Positions 28,153 through 37,813 of a stretch of DNA of 64,000 nucleotides are shown piece after piece. The notes beneath the pieces are model-generated. The model saw only the letters and a list, made by a program, of their open reading frames with translations, was not told the DNA's origin and made no database searches. Source of the DNA: Candidatus Poribacteria bacterium. GTDB lineage: Bacteria; Poribacteria; WGA-4E; WGA-3G. The number at the start of each line of letters is the position of its first letter. Position 1 is the first letter of the stretch. The stretch spans positions 17,110 to 81,109 of the forward strand of contig JAPOQK010000013.1 of NCBI GenBank assembly GCA_026710795.1, given 5' to 3'. Position numbers and translations under genes: made by a program.

Positions 28153-30585
28153 TGGTTTGTTCCGATTGGTACCACTTTGCAGATATGCCAATATAAGTCC
28201 GTCAACAGGTAGGTTTTTATCTGCAACAACACCAGTGGTTTTTTCTGCTGTCATTCCTTTTGACAGTAAAAGATAAAATGTATTTTTATGCCAACCGGGT
28301 GTTGTAAAGAAATTACCTTGTCCTTTTGAGATAACAATGTCGGTATCTATGAGTGCATTGATAAATTCTGGTGTAGCTTTATAGAGGTTAGTTCCAATCG
28401 TCTTTGCCCCAGATGACATCAGATTAACGACACCGTCTCGAATCCCTTGCTGGAGTTTGGTGAATTGTGGATAATTTGTTATTTCTTGTAAATCAGCTAA
28501 TGTGACATCATTGCTTGCATTGTCCACTTTGCCAACAATGCATACTTGATGTTCATATTGAATTAGGTCTTGAATCAAGGCAATATCAAAGATAATCTCT
28601 CCATCATTATCTGCAAGCCATAATATTTTTTGCGGTTTGGCATTGATGACTATTTCGGAAAATTGGTTATAACAATCAATAGCGAAAGGTGTTTCTACAG
28701 CTGCACTTAGTGCTTCTGAGAAATAGTCTGGATTTTCATTGACTTTTTGGACAACCCGTGCACTACTATAATCAATAACATTTCCAGCAACAACCAGTTT
28801 CAAGCGCGTTAACCAATTGTCATTCCAAAATTCTGGTATCAGATCAAGTGCTGTTTTTCGTGCTTTTAGTTTATCCTGATGATATGGGTTCGGGTTACCT
28901 GTATGTAGTTCCACCATCTCAAAAATCGTCCCCCACAGTTCTTCAGGTGTGAGATCTTCAATAAGATATTCCCCATTTTCACGTTTCATATCTAAAAGCA
29001 TATTGACTGCATTACATACAACTTGTTGATCTTGTATATTACATGTGGCACGAGGAATCAACTCCGATGCACTATGTGAACTGACATGTTTACGTAGATT
29101 TTCCCAATCTGGTAGTCCTTTCATTTCACCGAATGTATATACTCCTGGTCTGTAATCGGTTGGAACAATTTGATTAAAAAGTGTGTTTGGAACACCTATA
29201 GGAGTCTTTGTATAGGGTACACCTAATCTTTGATTGCTTAAGTTAATCCCTGAAGGTATCACAGTTGCGTGTGCATTAATATTGGTTAACTCAACTGCTT
29301 TACCAACAGTTACACATTCAAACGTACTATTATGGATGCTACTGACAGTTGTGAGACCAGTCACTGGTTCTGCTAACGTCTTAGGTATATCATTTGATTC
29401 AATTGTTGTATCCTTTGCTGATACATTCTTCATACCAACTGAATCCCCTATGCATGTTGTTCCAGTCAATGTAACATTTTCAAGTCTACAATAATCTCCT
29501 ATCTCTACACCTTTTCCAAGATGAATTCTTCCAAGCAGATAACATGCAGTGCCAATTTCAATGTCTTCCGATCCTAAAGTGATTTGTGCTGTAGGATCTA
29601 CGCGTATCCCTTTTTTTACAAGTAATTCTCGTGTCTGAGCAAACAATTTCTCTTCACCTTTCAATACATTTGACCAACGGTTAACACCTGACAGAACTTC
29701 ATTTCTGTAGATAAATGCGTTTGTTTTTAAACCATCTTCATAACAGAGTCGGATAAGATCAACATGGTGAAGTTCATTGTTCCGATTGGAATGTGGTTTC
29801 AATCGATCAATTCGTTCCAATAGGACACTTTTTCGTATGATAGTAATACCTGTATTGGTATATGCCTCACCGTGTTCCAAGCGTTGCGACATTTGTTCTT
29901 TTTCTGGTTCAGTCATATCATACCATTCTTTTGTACCAATTAATTTATCATCTGAATCGAAAAAGAGTCCACCTTTATCCACCACTGTATCAGGTATTTT
30001 ACCACATAATGTGACATCTGCTCCAGAGATGAAATGTGAAAACAGAGTCTGTGCAAAAATTGCTTTTTCTAAGAATGGTTCATCACCGAATGCCACTCCA
30101 ATCCATTCTGCATCTGACTTGCGTAGTTCTGGTATAGCTGCTTGTAATGCACCACCTGTTCCGTTCATTTCTTGTTGGATGCATGGGATAGCATTTGAAC
30201 CTAACACTTGTTCAACCGATGTGCTGTCAATCATACGAGTAGACATCTCTGGGTTAATGACAACGATATCTGGACGGTTTCCGGGTAAATATCGCCGAGA
30301 GTATTGCAACATGTTTTGTGCACCGAACATTATATCTAATGTCTTGCTTAATCGTCCTGTAGGGTCAATTCGTGTTCCCTTTCCTGCTGCGAGGATTACC
30401 CATTGCGGAGTAAGGTAGTTTTCAAGGGAATCTGTGGGGAGTGAAGATAAGAAGGTTTGTATGGTTCCTGTGTTGATATCCATATCCGCAGTTACATCTT
30501 CTAATTTACAACTGATTAGTTTTTCAAGTATGGATATAACATTTTCTGGTAGGTGCGCCTTGTCAGCGTGCGCATCGCTTTTCAT
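28129..30585 (-). CDS. GlmU-like nucleotidyltransferase fused to a DUF89 phosphatase
   Basis: An 818-residue two-enzyme fusion. After ~60 leader residues the nucleotidyltransferase signature ILAAGKGTRIDPTGRLSKTL appears, giving a sugar-nucleotide transferase fold to ~310. A left-handed beta-helix follows (~335-455; IGTACYLLGRIHLGKGVEIG). Residues ~495-805 match DUF89/damage-control phosphatase: CNAVNMLLDM, VAGNVIDYS, WLADNDGEIIFD and VISKGQGNF, with the family's Asn/Asp residues present. The likely role is making a sugar nucleotide and removing a phosphorylated by-product in one polypeptide; that coupling is inference. Confidence 0.82.
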   Translation of the reverse strand: MKSDAHADKAHLPENVISILEKLISCKLEDVTADMDINTGTIQTFLSSLPTDSLENYLTPQWVILAAGKGTRIDPTGRLSKTLDIMFGAQNMLQYSRRYLPGNRPDIVVINPEMSTRMIDSTSVEQVLGSNAIPCIQQEMNGTGGALQAAIPELRKSDAEWIGVAFGDEPFLEKAIFAQTLFSHFISGADVTLCGKIPDTVVDKGGLFFDSDDKLIGTKEWYDMTEPEKEQMSQRLEHGEAYTNTGITIIRKSVLLERIDRLKPHSNRNNELHHVDLIRLCYEDGLKTNAFIYRNEVLSGVNRWSNVLKGEEKLFAQTRELLVKKGIRVDPTAQITLGSEDIEIGTACYLLGRIHLGKGVEIGDYCRLENVTLTGTTCIGDSVGMKNVSAKDTTIESNDIPKTLAEPVTGLTTVSSIHNSTFECVTVGKAVELTNINAHATVIPSGINLSNQRLGVPYTKTPIGVPNTLFNQIVPTDYRPGVYTFGEMKGLPDWENLRKHVSSHSASELIPRATCNIQDQQVVCNAVNMLLDMKRENGEYLIEDLTPEELWGTIFEMVELHTGNPNPYHQDKLKARKTALDLIPEFWNDNWLTRLKLVVAGNVIDYSSARVVQKVNENPDYFSEALSAAVETPFAIDCYNQFSEIVINAKPQKILWLADNDGEIIFDIALIQDLIQYEHQVCIVGKVDNASNDVTLADLQEITNYPQFTKLQQGIRDGVVNLMSSGAKTIGTNLYKATPEFINALIDTDIVISKGQGNFFTTPGWHKNTFYLLLSKGMTAEKTTGVVADKNLPVDGLILAYLQSGTNRNKPLRELCNL

Positions 30586-30667
30586 TTAATAAGGATCTCC
30601 TAAATCTACCATTCCGTTTATTGTAATGTATATCTGGTTATTAATGGTAGATTGATTATACGAATCA

Positions 30668-31069
30668 TCAATAGACACACCTTAATGCACCAAGGATCTC
30701 ATTAAGTGCATTAGTATCAGACAAGAGACATGCACCATCATCTTTAGAATCACCATCAGAATTAGCGTTATAGACAACAAGTCCATCACCACACAGAAAC
30801 ATTGTGGCAGTACCATCTTCTGTATACCATTTCAGACTTAGGCTTCCATGATTAGTCGAATTGATGACTGGAATGGGTATATCATAGTTGTAAAGTATTT
30901 CCAAAAGAAATAGCGCGTCATTATATGCTGATTCTGGTGCCAATTGTATTCTTGACTCTAATGGTATTGTATGTTCCGAGTGTTTTTGTAATTCAACTAA
31001 TTCGCACCGCATGCTGTTACGAAAGGTGTTCTCACTTATGGAATGACTGTTATGTTGTAGTTGCGTCAT
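30668..31069 (-). CDS. hypothetical protein
   Basis: A 133-residue cytosolic protein that I do not recognise. The C-terminal half has a patterned stretch (HGSLSLKWYTEDGT, CGDGLVVYNANSDG) that looks like a small beta-sheet domain. Acidic overall. AGGAGAAGAAA precedes the ATG. It sits between the LamG gene and the GlmU-DUF89 gene on the same strand. No function is proposed. Confidence 0.65.
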   Translation of the reverse strand: MTQLQHNSHSISENTFRNSMRCELVELQKHSEHTIPLESRIQLAPESAYNDALFLLEILYNYDIPIPVINSTNHGSLSLKWYTEDGTATMFLCGDGLVVYNANSDGDSKDDGACLLSDTNALNEILGALRCVY

Positions 31070-31100
31070 TTTCTTCTCCTATTTTGATATTATGTATTTA

Positions 31101-31123
31101 GTGAGAAGATAATATCTTCTCAC
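31101..31123 (-). terminator. stem-loop after the LamG gene
   Basis: Perfect 10-bp inverted repeat GTGAGAAGAT-N3-ATCTTCTCAC, 22 bases past the stop of the LamG gene. The following bases are AT-rich but without a clean T-run, so it may be a weak terminator or an RNA-stabilising hairpin. Confidence 0.5.
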
Positions 31124-31144
31124 TTATCTATTTTAATGACACCT

Positions 31145-31963
31145 TCATTGTAATTTTTGCTTTAGATTACCCCAAGTAGTAGTTAACTTTCCAACGGGTT
31201 CAACAGGAAGGACTCCTGTTGCCAATTCAGCAATTTCATTTTCTGTGAGTACTCTGTCATAGATGCGAACTTCATCAATGAGGCCAACCCAAGAAGTGCC
31301 GTTATTGTCCTTTGCCCCTTTTCCCACCATAAATTTAGTGGCACCTGATATTGAACCTTCTTTAGCGTCATCATTATGAATTGGATCATCATCAAGTTCA
31401 GCATTAACGTATAGAGCAAGTTTCATACCACTTTTCCAAGTGAACACGAGGTGCTGCCACTCAGTGGTCTGCACATCACTCTTACCTTCATACGCTTGAC
31501 CACCACCTGTTGTTGAGATAGCACCTTTGACAAGATTAGTGCCACCTGCAGTTGCCCAACTTGCAGCATCGTAACGTAATCCAAATATATTGTCTCCACC
31601 GTCTGGGTCTCTACCAAAGACAATGCCTCTGTCATTTGGAACTGTATCGGCTTTTACCCAAACTGAAATTGAAAAGGCTTCAAGTCCATTGATATAATCT
31701 CCGCCGTTTTCGTCAACAACAGAACCTTCGGCACCATCAAATCTTGCTGCCCCGTCAATTTTACCTTCGTTCGGTGCCCATGCGGCACTACCTAAAAGTT
31801 CACCATCGTTGTTGTTTTTACTATTATCTGAAGCTGTTTTTCCATTGGCTTCATCAAATGGATAGTAGACGATTAACCCATTTTGCAGAGTCGCTAAAGC
31901 ATTAGAACAAAATGATACTGCGATGATAAGGATCAGTAGTGTTAGTGTAAGTTGGTTACGCAT
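31145..31963 (-). CDS. secreted LamG-domain protein with KLTT C-terminal motif
   Basis: A 272-residue exported protein. Residues 1-24 are a Sec signal peptide ending CSNALA. Residues ~28-245 form a LamG/concanavalin A-like jelly roll (VYYPFDEANGKTASDNSKNN, FSISVWVKADTVPNDRG, LIDEVRIYDRVLTENEI), usually carbohydrate-binding. After GVLPVEPVG it ends KLTTTWGNLKQKLQ, a tail shared with three other exported proteins here. AGGAGG lies before the ATG. Likely extracellular or cell-surface glycan binding. Confidence 0.88.
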   Translation of the reverse strand: MRNQLTLTLLILIIAVSFCSNALATLQNGLIVYYPFDEANGKTASDNSKNNNDGELLGSAAWAPNEGKIDGAARFDGAEGSVVDENGGDYINGLEAFSISVWVKADTVPNDRGIVFGRDPDGGDNIFGLRYDAASWATAGGTNLVKGAISTTGGGQAYEGKSDVQTTEWQHLVFTWKSGMKLALYVNAELDDDPIHNDDAKEGSISGATKFMVGKGAKDNNGTSWVGLIDEVRIYDRVLTENEIAELATGVLPVEPVGKLTTTWGNLKQKLQ

Positions 31964-32183
31964 TTTAGATTCCTCCTTAGGTTATGGTTAAGGAAATGGT
32001 ATGGTTATTAGTCAAAATTGATTTCTGTACTAGTCTCCAATATTATTGTTTAAAATTATCTCCTTTCTCAATATGGACATATAATATTTGTGTTATAGAA
32101 TAATATTAGTATGTTATCATTTTGTAATTTGTATATCAATCTAATTGTTGTAATATGCGTTATTTACTATACATACTTGTATT

Positions 32184-35100
32184 TTAGATGAACCATGGAG
32201 TCTTTTCTAATACTTCATGAAGTTCAAATTTTTCGTTACGTTCAATAAATGCTGATGCAAATCGTGCAATGTCACGTGCGTATTTTATAGTGATAGGAGT
32301 GCCACAAAATGAACGTGTTGATGCCCAATTCAACTTTGTCAGAGAGATCAATTGCTTAGCGATAATTTTTAGATCAGGAGGATTTGAAGGATCGTAAGGT
32401 TCAGTCCATACATTAACTTCAAGAGGATGAGGGGTGCCAAGTGCCTTATGGTAAGTATTATAACCAGTAGTTGATAAATAGAATTGGTTAGGCCAACCAA
32501 TCACATATTTACCGCGTTGTAAACTTCCATCTGTCTGTGGAGATGGATCATAAAATCGAACGATGTGCTTACTGTTTATCCATACAAACGTGTACTTTCC
32601 ATTTGGGCGTACAGATTTTGCGGCTTCTAAAATTGCATCTCTGTCTTCAGCTGAAAACTTTGCTGAATAATGAAAATGTATTGACGGCGATTCTCGAAGA
32701 TCGAGTTGTTCCAGCGTTGATCGCACGAGATCCTTGTAAAATTCGTGTCTTTCTTCGTAATTAAATGGTTTGGTGTTTCCTTGGTAAAATTTCCAGAGTC
32801 CATAATCACTGAACACATTGGCAAATGCCATGTGTCTATCTATTTTCCTATCAGGATGTTGGGTATATGATAAACCAACAAAGAAATCAGCATCCGGTAA
32901 GGCTCCAGGTAGGACCCAAGGAACTACTCCGCATTTCGCAGTAATATTGAGTGCAAGATTGTAATCTTTCCAATCAGCGTTGTTGAGTGTAGGCGTGTCT
33001 ACCATTTGGACAGGTATTCCCTTAGCAAGCAAAAATTCTTTGATCGTATAGTACGGTGAATTTAGGTCAGTTATTGGGAACCGATCTTCTGGGACGTAAA
33101 CAAGAAAGAGACGGTTTAAACCTTCGTTTCCTACCCATTTTGGATTTTCATGCAATAATCGTTTACATTCAATTTCATATTCTTCTATAGGAATTGGTAT
33201 TATATTTGGATAAGTTAGTTTTGTCTTAAAAGTCCATTCAACACCACGATATTTATATTTTCCGTGTTTAAGTCTATCAATAAGCTGCTGCATTCCTCCA
33301 CGGAAATCTGGAGTACAAATCGGGATTAACTCAATATCTTTTATATCTGGATGGTAAGAACTATATTTTGTTAATCCATCTAATATATTGGTATCAACTT
33401 GGCTATTATAAAATCGAACTGGTGGTTCATCGGATTCATGAAACACAGTGAGAGGTTCAATATCTTGTGAGGAACCGCCGGATGGTGGTATTTTTAGAGT
33501 GACTGGGACCTTTGATAACTTAAGAGTCAAGTTGTTGACTTTAACCGGAAATACCTCATCGGCAAGTTGCTGTACAATTTTGAGAGTTTTTTCGGAGCGA
33601 GTTTTTGCCGCATTTCTCTGCGAAAGCAACGCGTATTGGTTAATTTTTTCGTCTAAATTATGAGTTACATTTCGCTCTTTCAAAATCTGCTTAATTTCAA
33701 CTTTTCTTAAGGATGGAATTACTTTATTATTCGGTAAATCTACTTCAGTTTTAAGATCAAAGAGTACTAACTTAGTCATTTCCGAGTCAATCTCCAAAAT
33801 CTTTCCTTGCCTCCATTCTCCCGAATATTCGGCTGTAGCACGTTTGCCTATTATTTTATCAGGACTCATAAACCTGAGTAATCTGTCGACTTTCTCAACA
33901 CTTTTCAACTCAACTTTGTAATCAAGACACAAATAGAGATTTTGAGCATATTCTCGAACCTGAAAAACATAAGCAGGATATATCCTTGCTATTTCTTCAA
34001 CTTTCTGAGACAGAAGAAAAGTGTTGCCTTTGCGATGAGCTACAATCCTTCCAAAAGCTAAATCGTCAATGAACCATCCGTGATTTGAAAGTGCATCTTT
34101 AATCGCAGTGAGAACGTTTTTACGAAGTTCCCTGAATTCTTTCCGTGGTGATTGAGCACTTGACTGTTCAATAAGTGGAAAAAGATTAGTATATTCTTGT
34201 GTTTCTGTGACTGTTTTTAGAGTGGATTTTTCTAACCGTTCATCGAATTTACTGTAAAGTGTGACGGTGGTGTATTGATCTGTTTTGTAGTGTGGAGAGG
34301 GTAACCGAAGTTTCTCCATCTCATTATACATCTGTGTAGTTCCCTCACTTAATGATCGTACAAATGCTGATCCTTGTTCATCTTTCATCACACGCATCCA
34401 TTCAACGATTTTCGGGTTACGGGGCACAGATTTAAGCGGAATATCTCCAAGGTTGAAACTATCTGGAACATGTTGGGGAATACTGCCGGGATTTGTAACA
34501 ATCAGACTGTCCCTGTAAACAACACATTGAATGGGTGTGGTAACACCATAATCCCTATGAATAATGGCATTTACGAGAGCTTCATCTACTGTAATGAATG
34601 GAAATTCAGGTTCATCAATAAAACCTCCATCTTGCTTCCGTTTTGACAAAGTCCGAAAAAGAGCAGAATCTTTTAAAAAGGTGCGAAGATCACGGATGAT
34701 GTTTGGTAGAGGACCATCAAAGTCTTTATCTAGAGTCATTCCTCCTCGGTTTTTCAAATCCTTTGCAGTGGAATCATATCGTAACAACCTTACAAATGCA
34801 TTAGCAAAACGTTTACGTGGATTAGAAGCGAAAAATAGGTAACCAGCATTGGTAAAGGCATACTTGCCATTTTCGTCTAATATGATAACACCTTCATTTT
34901 CTAGAATATTTTCTGTACTATGATTATATAATGCTCCTTTTCTTTTTTGGATTTCATTCCTAAACTCTTCAACAACCCCTTCATCGAGTTCTTCATGATT
35001 GTAAGGACAACAGTATGACAGTTCAAAATCAACTATCTTTTTCTCACGTTTAAGCATGTCCCTGTCAAGTTGAGTTAACTGGAAATTTTGTGAACCATCT

Positions 35101-35519
35101 CTTCGCCAACCTTCTGGAAAATTACCAAATGTTTCGCATATTGCCTTTTCTGACCATAAAGTATATAGTAGATATAATTGGTTTCCACAATCATCTATAT
35201 CTACTAATTTTGGCCAAGTTGTATGGCATATTAAAGCATCTCTAATTTTCAGGATATCTTTCATTACTTTCTCTTCTACATGCTGTATCCCTTTGATTTT
35301 GCCCTCATCAGCTATTCCAAGAATTAAAAGACCTCCTTGCCTGTTAGTGTTTGCAAATGCAGAGATAGTTTTTTTAATGGTTTCTCTCAATTTATTAATT
35401 TTCTTAACAGATTCTGTACAGACTTCCTTCCTTTCAAAATACTGACCTTCAAAACCTATAGACTTCAGAAAATCAATGTGTTGTAAAGGATTATCAAAGA
35501 CATCTTTAGGAGTTGGCAT
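32184..35519 (-). CDS. AlbA_2/Schlafen-HATPase module fused to inactive-site Argonaute
   Basis: A 1111-residue fusion. I chose the ATG at 35519 because AAGGA lies 7 bases upstream; the frame also opens at 35570. Residues ~20-150: AlbA_2/Schlafen-like domain (YFERKE, NRQGGLLILGIADEG). Residues ~230-430: RecG-like/HATPase_c_4 part (TVDEALVNAIIHRDYG). From ~470 a long-Argonaute-like body: MID (TIKEFLLAKGIPVQMVDTP, NITAKCGVVPW, ~822-870), then PIWI (DADFFVGLSYTQ; SIHFHYSAKFSAED; LGTPHPLEVNVW; STRSFCGTPITIKYARDIA). Where slicing enzymes have GxD and HxDG, this has GLS and HYSA, so the PIWI is predicted not to cut. The likely role is guide-directed defence with the AlbA/ATPase part as effector, an inference. 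It stands alone between AT-rich spacers. Confidence 0.85.
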   Translation of the reverse strand: MPTPKDVFDNPLQHIDFLKSIGFEGQYFERKEVCTESVKKINKLRETIKKTISAFANTNRQGGLLILGIADEGKIKGIQHVEEKVMKDILKIRDALICHTTWPKLVDIDDCGNQLYLLYTLWSEKAICETFGNFPEGWRRDGSQNFQLTQLDRDMLKREKKIVDFELSYCCPYNHEELDEGVVEEFRNEIQKRKGALYNHSTENILENEGVIILDENGKYAFTNAGYLFFASNPRKRFANAFVRLLRYDSTAKDLKNRGGMTLDKDFDGPLPNIIRDLRTFLKDSALFRTLSKRKQDGGFIDEPEFPFITVDEALVNAIIHRDYGVTTPIQCVVYRDSLIVTNPGSIPQHVPDSFNLGDIPLKSVPRNPKIVEWMRVMKDEQGSAFVRSLSEGTTQMYNEMEKLRLPSPHYKTDQYTTVTLYSKFDERLEKSTLKTVTETQEYTNLFPLIEQSSAQSPRKEFRELRKNVLTAIKDALSNHGWFIDDLAFGRIVAHRKGNTFLLSQKVEEIARIYPAYVFQVREYAQNLYLCLDYKVELKSVEKVDRLLRFMSPDKIIGKRATAEYSGEWRQGKILEIDSEMTKLVLFDLKTEVDLPNNKVIPSLRKVEIKQILKERNVTHNLDEKINQYALLSQRNAAKTRSEKTLKIVQQLADEVFPVKVNNLTLKLSKVPVTLKIPPSGGSSQDIEPLTVFHESDEPPVRFYNSQVDTNILDGLTKYSSYHPDIKDIELIPICTPDFRGGMQQLIDRLKHGKYKYRGVEWTFKTKLTYPNIIPIPIEEYEIECKRLLHENPKWVGNEGLNRLFLVYVPEDRFPITDLNSPYYTIKEFLLAKGIPVQMVDTPTLNNADWKDYNLALNITAKCGVVPWVLPGALPDADFFVGLSYTQHPDRKIDRHMAFANVFSDYGLWKFYQGNTKPFNYEERHEFYKDLVRSTLEQLDLRESPSIHFHYSAKFSAEDRDAILEAAKSVRPNGKYTFVWINSKHIVRFYDPSPQTDGSLQRGKYVIGWPNQFYLSTTGYNTYHKALGTPHPLEVNVWTEPYDPSNPPDLKIIAKQLISLTKLNWASTRSFCGTPITIKYARDIARFASAFIERNEKFELHEVLEKTPWFI

Positions 35520-35845
35520 TTTAGTATCCTTATGGTAACGCATTATATGAAAACTATAAACATTCAGCACTTGGTTATTTTACCACAAACTGTATGGAGA
35601 TGCAAGTGTTATGATTAGCGTATTGTTATATAACACTTACATTATTGTATTGTATTAAATTACTGTAATTTCAGTTTTTACGTGTAAATATTGTCGTGAA
35701 AAGATTAAACAAAGATTGGATTAAAATAGGTATGTCTTTTATATGAAGTATATTCCGATTTTCTCATGAGAGCCAAAGGGAAAACTGAGTGTGGGGATAT
35801 AGAAATCGGCGGGGACAAAAACCCGCCACAATTTATCAAAGCAAC
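35520..35845. other. 326-bp upstream region of the Argonaute fusion
   Basis: No gene. It contains an inverted repeat AAGTGTTAT (35604-35612) and ATAACACTT (35640-35648) 85-130 bases before the Argonaute start, a possible operator or hairpin. The rest is AT-rich and featureless to me. Confidence 0.4.
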
Positions 35846-36601
35846 CTAAACATTACAAACATCATAAGCGTGCTGCATTGCATCGAATGCATCACCTTTT
35901 GGACTAAACTCATGACCAACATACAGATCATAGTCTGTATTTGCAATAGCACGCATAACAGCAGGATAATATATTTCCTGTTCATCATCAAGATCTCTGC
36001 GACCGGGGTTTCCTGCAGTGTGGAAATGTCCGATATATTCAATGTAATCCGTGATGTTACGGATGAGGTCACCTTCCATAATCTGCATGTGGTAGATGTC
36101 GTGAAGTAGCAGTGCCCGAGGTGAATCCACACCTTTACATACCTCAACACCCCACTCAGTTTTATCGCATTGATAATCAGGATGGTTGACTTTGCTGTTG
36201 AGAAGTTCAATACACAAATTTACGCCTTTCTCTTCAGCAGCTTTTGTAACTCGGGACATACCGGCTATTGTGTTGTCGCGACCTTCTTCATCCGATCTAC
36301 CTTCACGATTACCAGAAAAACAGATTAGACCGGGTATATCGTTTTCCGCTGCGATGTCAATATTTTTGAGAATCTCATCTTCAATCCTGTCATGGTTATC
36401 AGGATTATTCAAACCAGATGGAAGTGAAGAATGTCCTACGATGATTGCAACCCGCATCCCGTGGTCACGGACAACAGGCCAGAGATCAGCAGGTAACATT
36501 TCAACTGATTTATAGCCTATCTCTGCGGCTTTTTTTATAACGTCCTCCGGCTCTCTGTCACGCCGGAAACCACCAAAACAGATGGATTGATTAATTGGCA
36601 T
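35846..36601 (-). CDS. hydroxypyruvate isomerase-like TIM barrel
   Basis: A 251-residue sugar isomerase of the Hyi type. Residues characteristic of the family: CIELLNSKVNHPDYQCD, LLLHDIYHMQIMEGDLI and IGHFHTAGNPGRRDLD, with the last metal Glu in VGHEFSP. It may interconvert hydroxypyruvate and tartronate semialdehyde or act on a related ketose. It is followed upstream by a Gfo/Idh/MocA gene on the same strand, a common pairing in sugar catabolism. Confidence 0.88.
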   Translation of the reverse strand: MPINQSICFGGFRRDREPEDVIKKAAEIGYKSVEMLPADLWPVVRDHGMRVAIIVGHSSLPSGLNNPDNHDRIEDEILKNIDIAAENDIPGLICFSGNREGRSDEEGRDNTIAGMSRVTKAAEEKGVNLCIELLNSKVNHPDYQCDKTEWGVEVCKGVDSPRALLLHDIYHMQIMEGDLIRNITDYIEYIGHFHTAGNPGRRDLDDEQEIYYPAVMRAIANTDYDLYVGHEFSPKGDAFDAMQHAYDVCNV

Positions 36602-36690
36602 AATATTTCTCTCTCAAAATATAATAGTTTATATGATACAAAATTTCCAAGTTTAAATGTAATATGTCCACTTTGTGTGCTTACAAGGCT

Positions 36691-37656
36691 TTATAGGTCA
36701 ACAGCTTTACCTGTTACAAACGAAGTGCTTGCAGCGAGCATAATACGAAGTGTCTGCAGGGCATCACTATAGGGTGATAGTATTTTTGAGTCATCACCAC
36801 TTTTGACAGCATCAATAAAGACACGATCTCGATCTTGTCCACCAGCCCCAGAAAGGGGTTCAGTTTCTCCTTTACGATTAGCGTTGTTCGGACCACCGAC
36901 GGTAACTACGAGACCACGTGTGAAGACTTCAAGATGTACACGACCAAAACCTTCTAATGCACAGGCAGAAACGATATTTGCAACAGCACCGTTTTCGAAT
37001 TCAATGTTTACCATAGTGATATCGTCAACGTCGTAGTTTTCAACATGTGTCATACTGCCACTATTTGCAACACCGTGTACTGTTTTACCATCACTACCAA
37101 CCAGAAACCGACATAGATCGAAAATGTGTGTCGTCTGTTCGACGTGTTGTCCACCAGATTGGGCACGGACTCGCCACCATGGTGTTCCAGGCATTCCGCC
37201 CATCCAATAACCGAGCGCACCGAGAATTTGAGGTTGTTCCTCAAGCATCTTCTTAGCGTTCTGTGCATTTCCACCGTAACGCCAGTGATAACCTACACTT
37301 GTAATAACACCGGTCTCTTTGATATAATCATTTATTATTACAGCGGGTTCCAATTCAGAATGAATCGGTTTCTCAATGAACATTGCGATTCCTTTTTCAC
37401 AAGCGATTCGCTCCTGTTCACCGTGAGCAAACGGTGGTGTGCAAATGTAAACTGCGTCCAAATCCTCTTTATCATACATGACACGAAAGTCAGAATAAGC
37501 ATTTCCACCAAATTCTTCGGCACGTGCTTTTGCACGGTCTTCTGAGATATCGCACATTGCACAGAATTCAACATCTTCAAAGTTGTCTTTCAGGTTGCGC
37601 ATATGAGCACCTGCCATACCACCTGTGCCTATAAAACCGAGTTTTACTTTGTCCAT
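36691..37656 (-). CDS. Gfo/Idh/MocA family oxidoreductase
   Basis: NAD(P)-dependent sugar oxidoreductase of 321 residues. The Rossmann motif is GFIGTGGMAGAHM at residues 7-19 and the conserved EKP is in FIEKPIHSE near residue 95. SVGYHWRYGGN and WWRVRAQSGGQHVEQTTH are family-like. It likely oxidises a cyclitol or sugar together with the adjacent isomerase-like gene. Substrate unknown. GGAGAAGG precedes the start. Confidence 0.9.
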   Translation of the reverse strand: MDKVKLGFIGTGGMAGAHMRNLKDNFEDVEFCAMCDISEDRAKARAEEFGGNAYSDFRVMYDKEDLDAVYICTPPFAHGEQERIACEKGIAMFIEKPIHSELEPAVIINDYIKETGVITSVGYHWRYGGNAQNAKKMLEEQPQILGALGYWMGGMPGTPWWRVRAQSGGQHVEQTTHIFDLCRFLVGSDGKTVHGVANSGSMTHVENYDVDDITMVNIEFENGAVANIVSACALEGFGRVHLEVFTRGLVVTVGGPNNANRKGETEPLSGAGGQDRDRVFIDAVKSGDDSKILSPYSDALQTLRIMLAASTSFVTGKAVDL

Positions 37657-37737
37657 ACCTTCTCCTTAAAATGAGTAAATTGCGGAAAAATACAATATTT
37701 TCTTATATACGAATAGTCTAACAAAAACGAACATTTA

Positions 37738-37766
37738 TTGCAAGCAATATAAAAACCTGCTATAAT
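37738..37766 (+). promoter_or_regulatory. promoter of the TIM-barrel gene
   Basis: TTGCAA at 37738-37743, 17-base spacer, perfect TATAAT at 37761-37766, 47 bases before the ATG at 37814. Confidence 0.65.
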
Positions 37767-37813
37767 TCCTAACTGCATGCTGTTATATTTTTTATTAGAA
37801 GAGGAGTGAGAAG

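Noticed and set aside
35520..35570. Longer N-terminus of the Argonaute fusion
   Set aside because: The ATG at 35519 has AAGGA at proper spacing; the upstream ATG has none.
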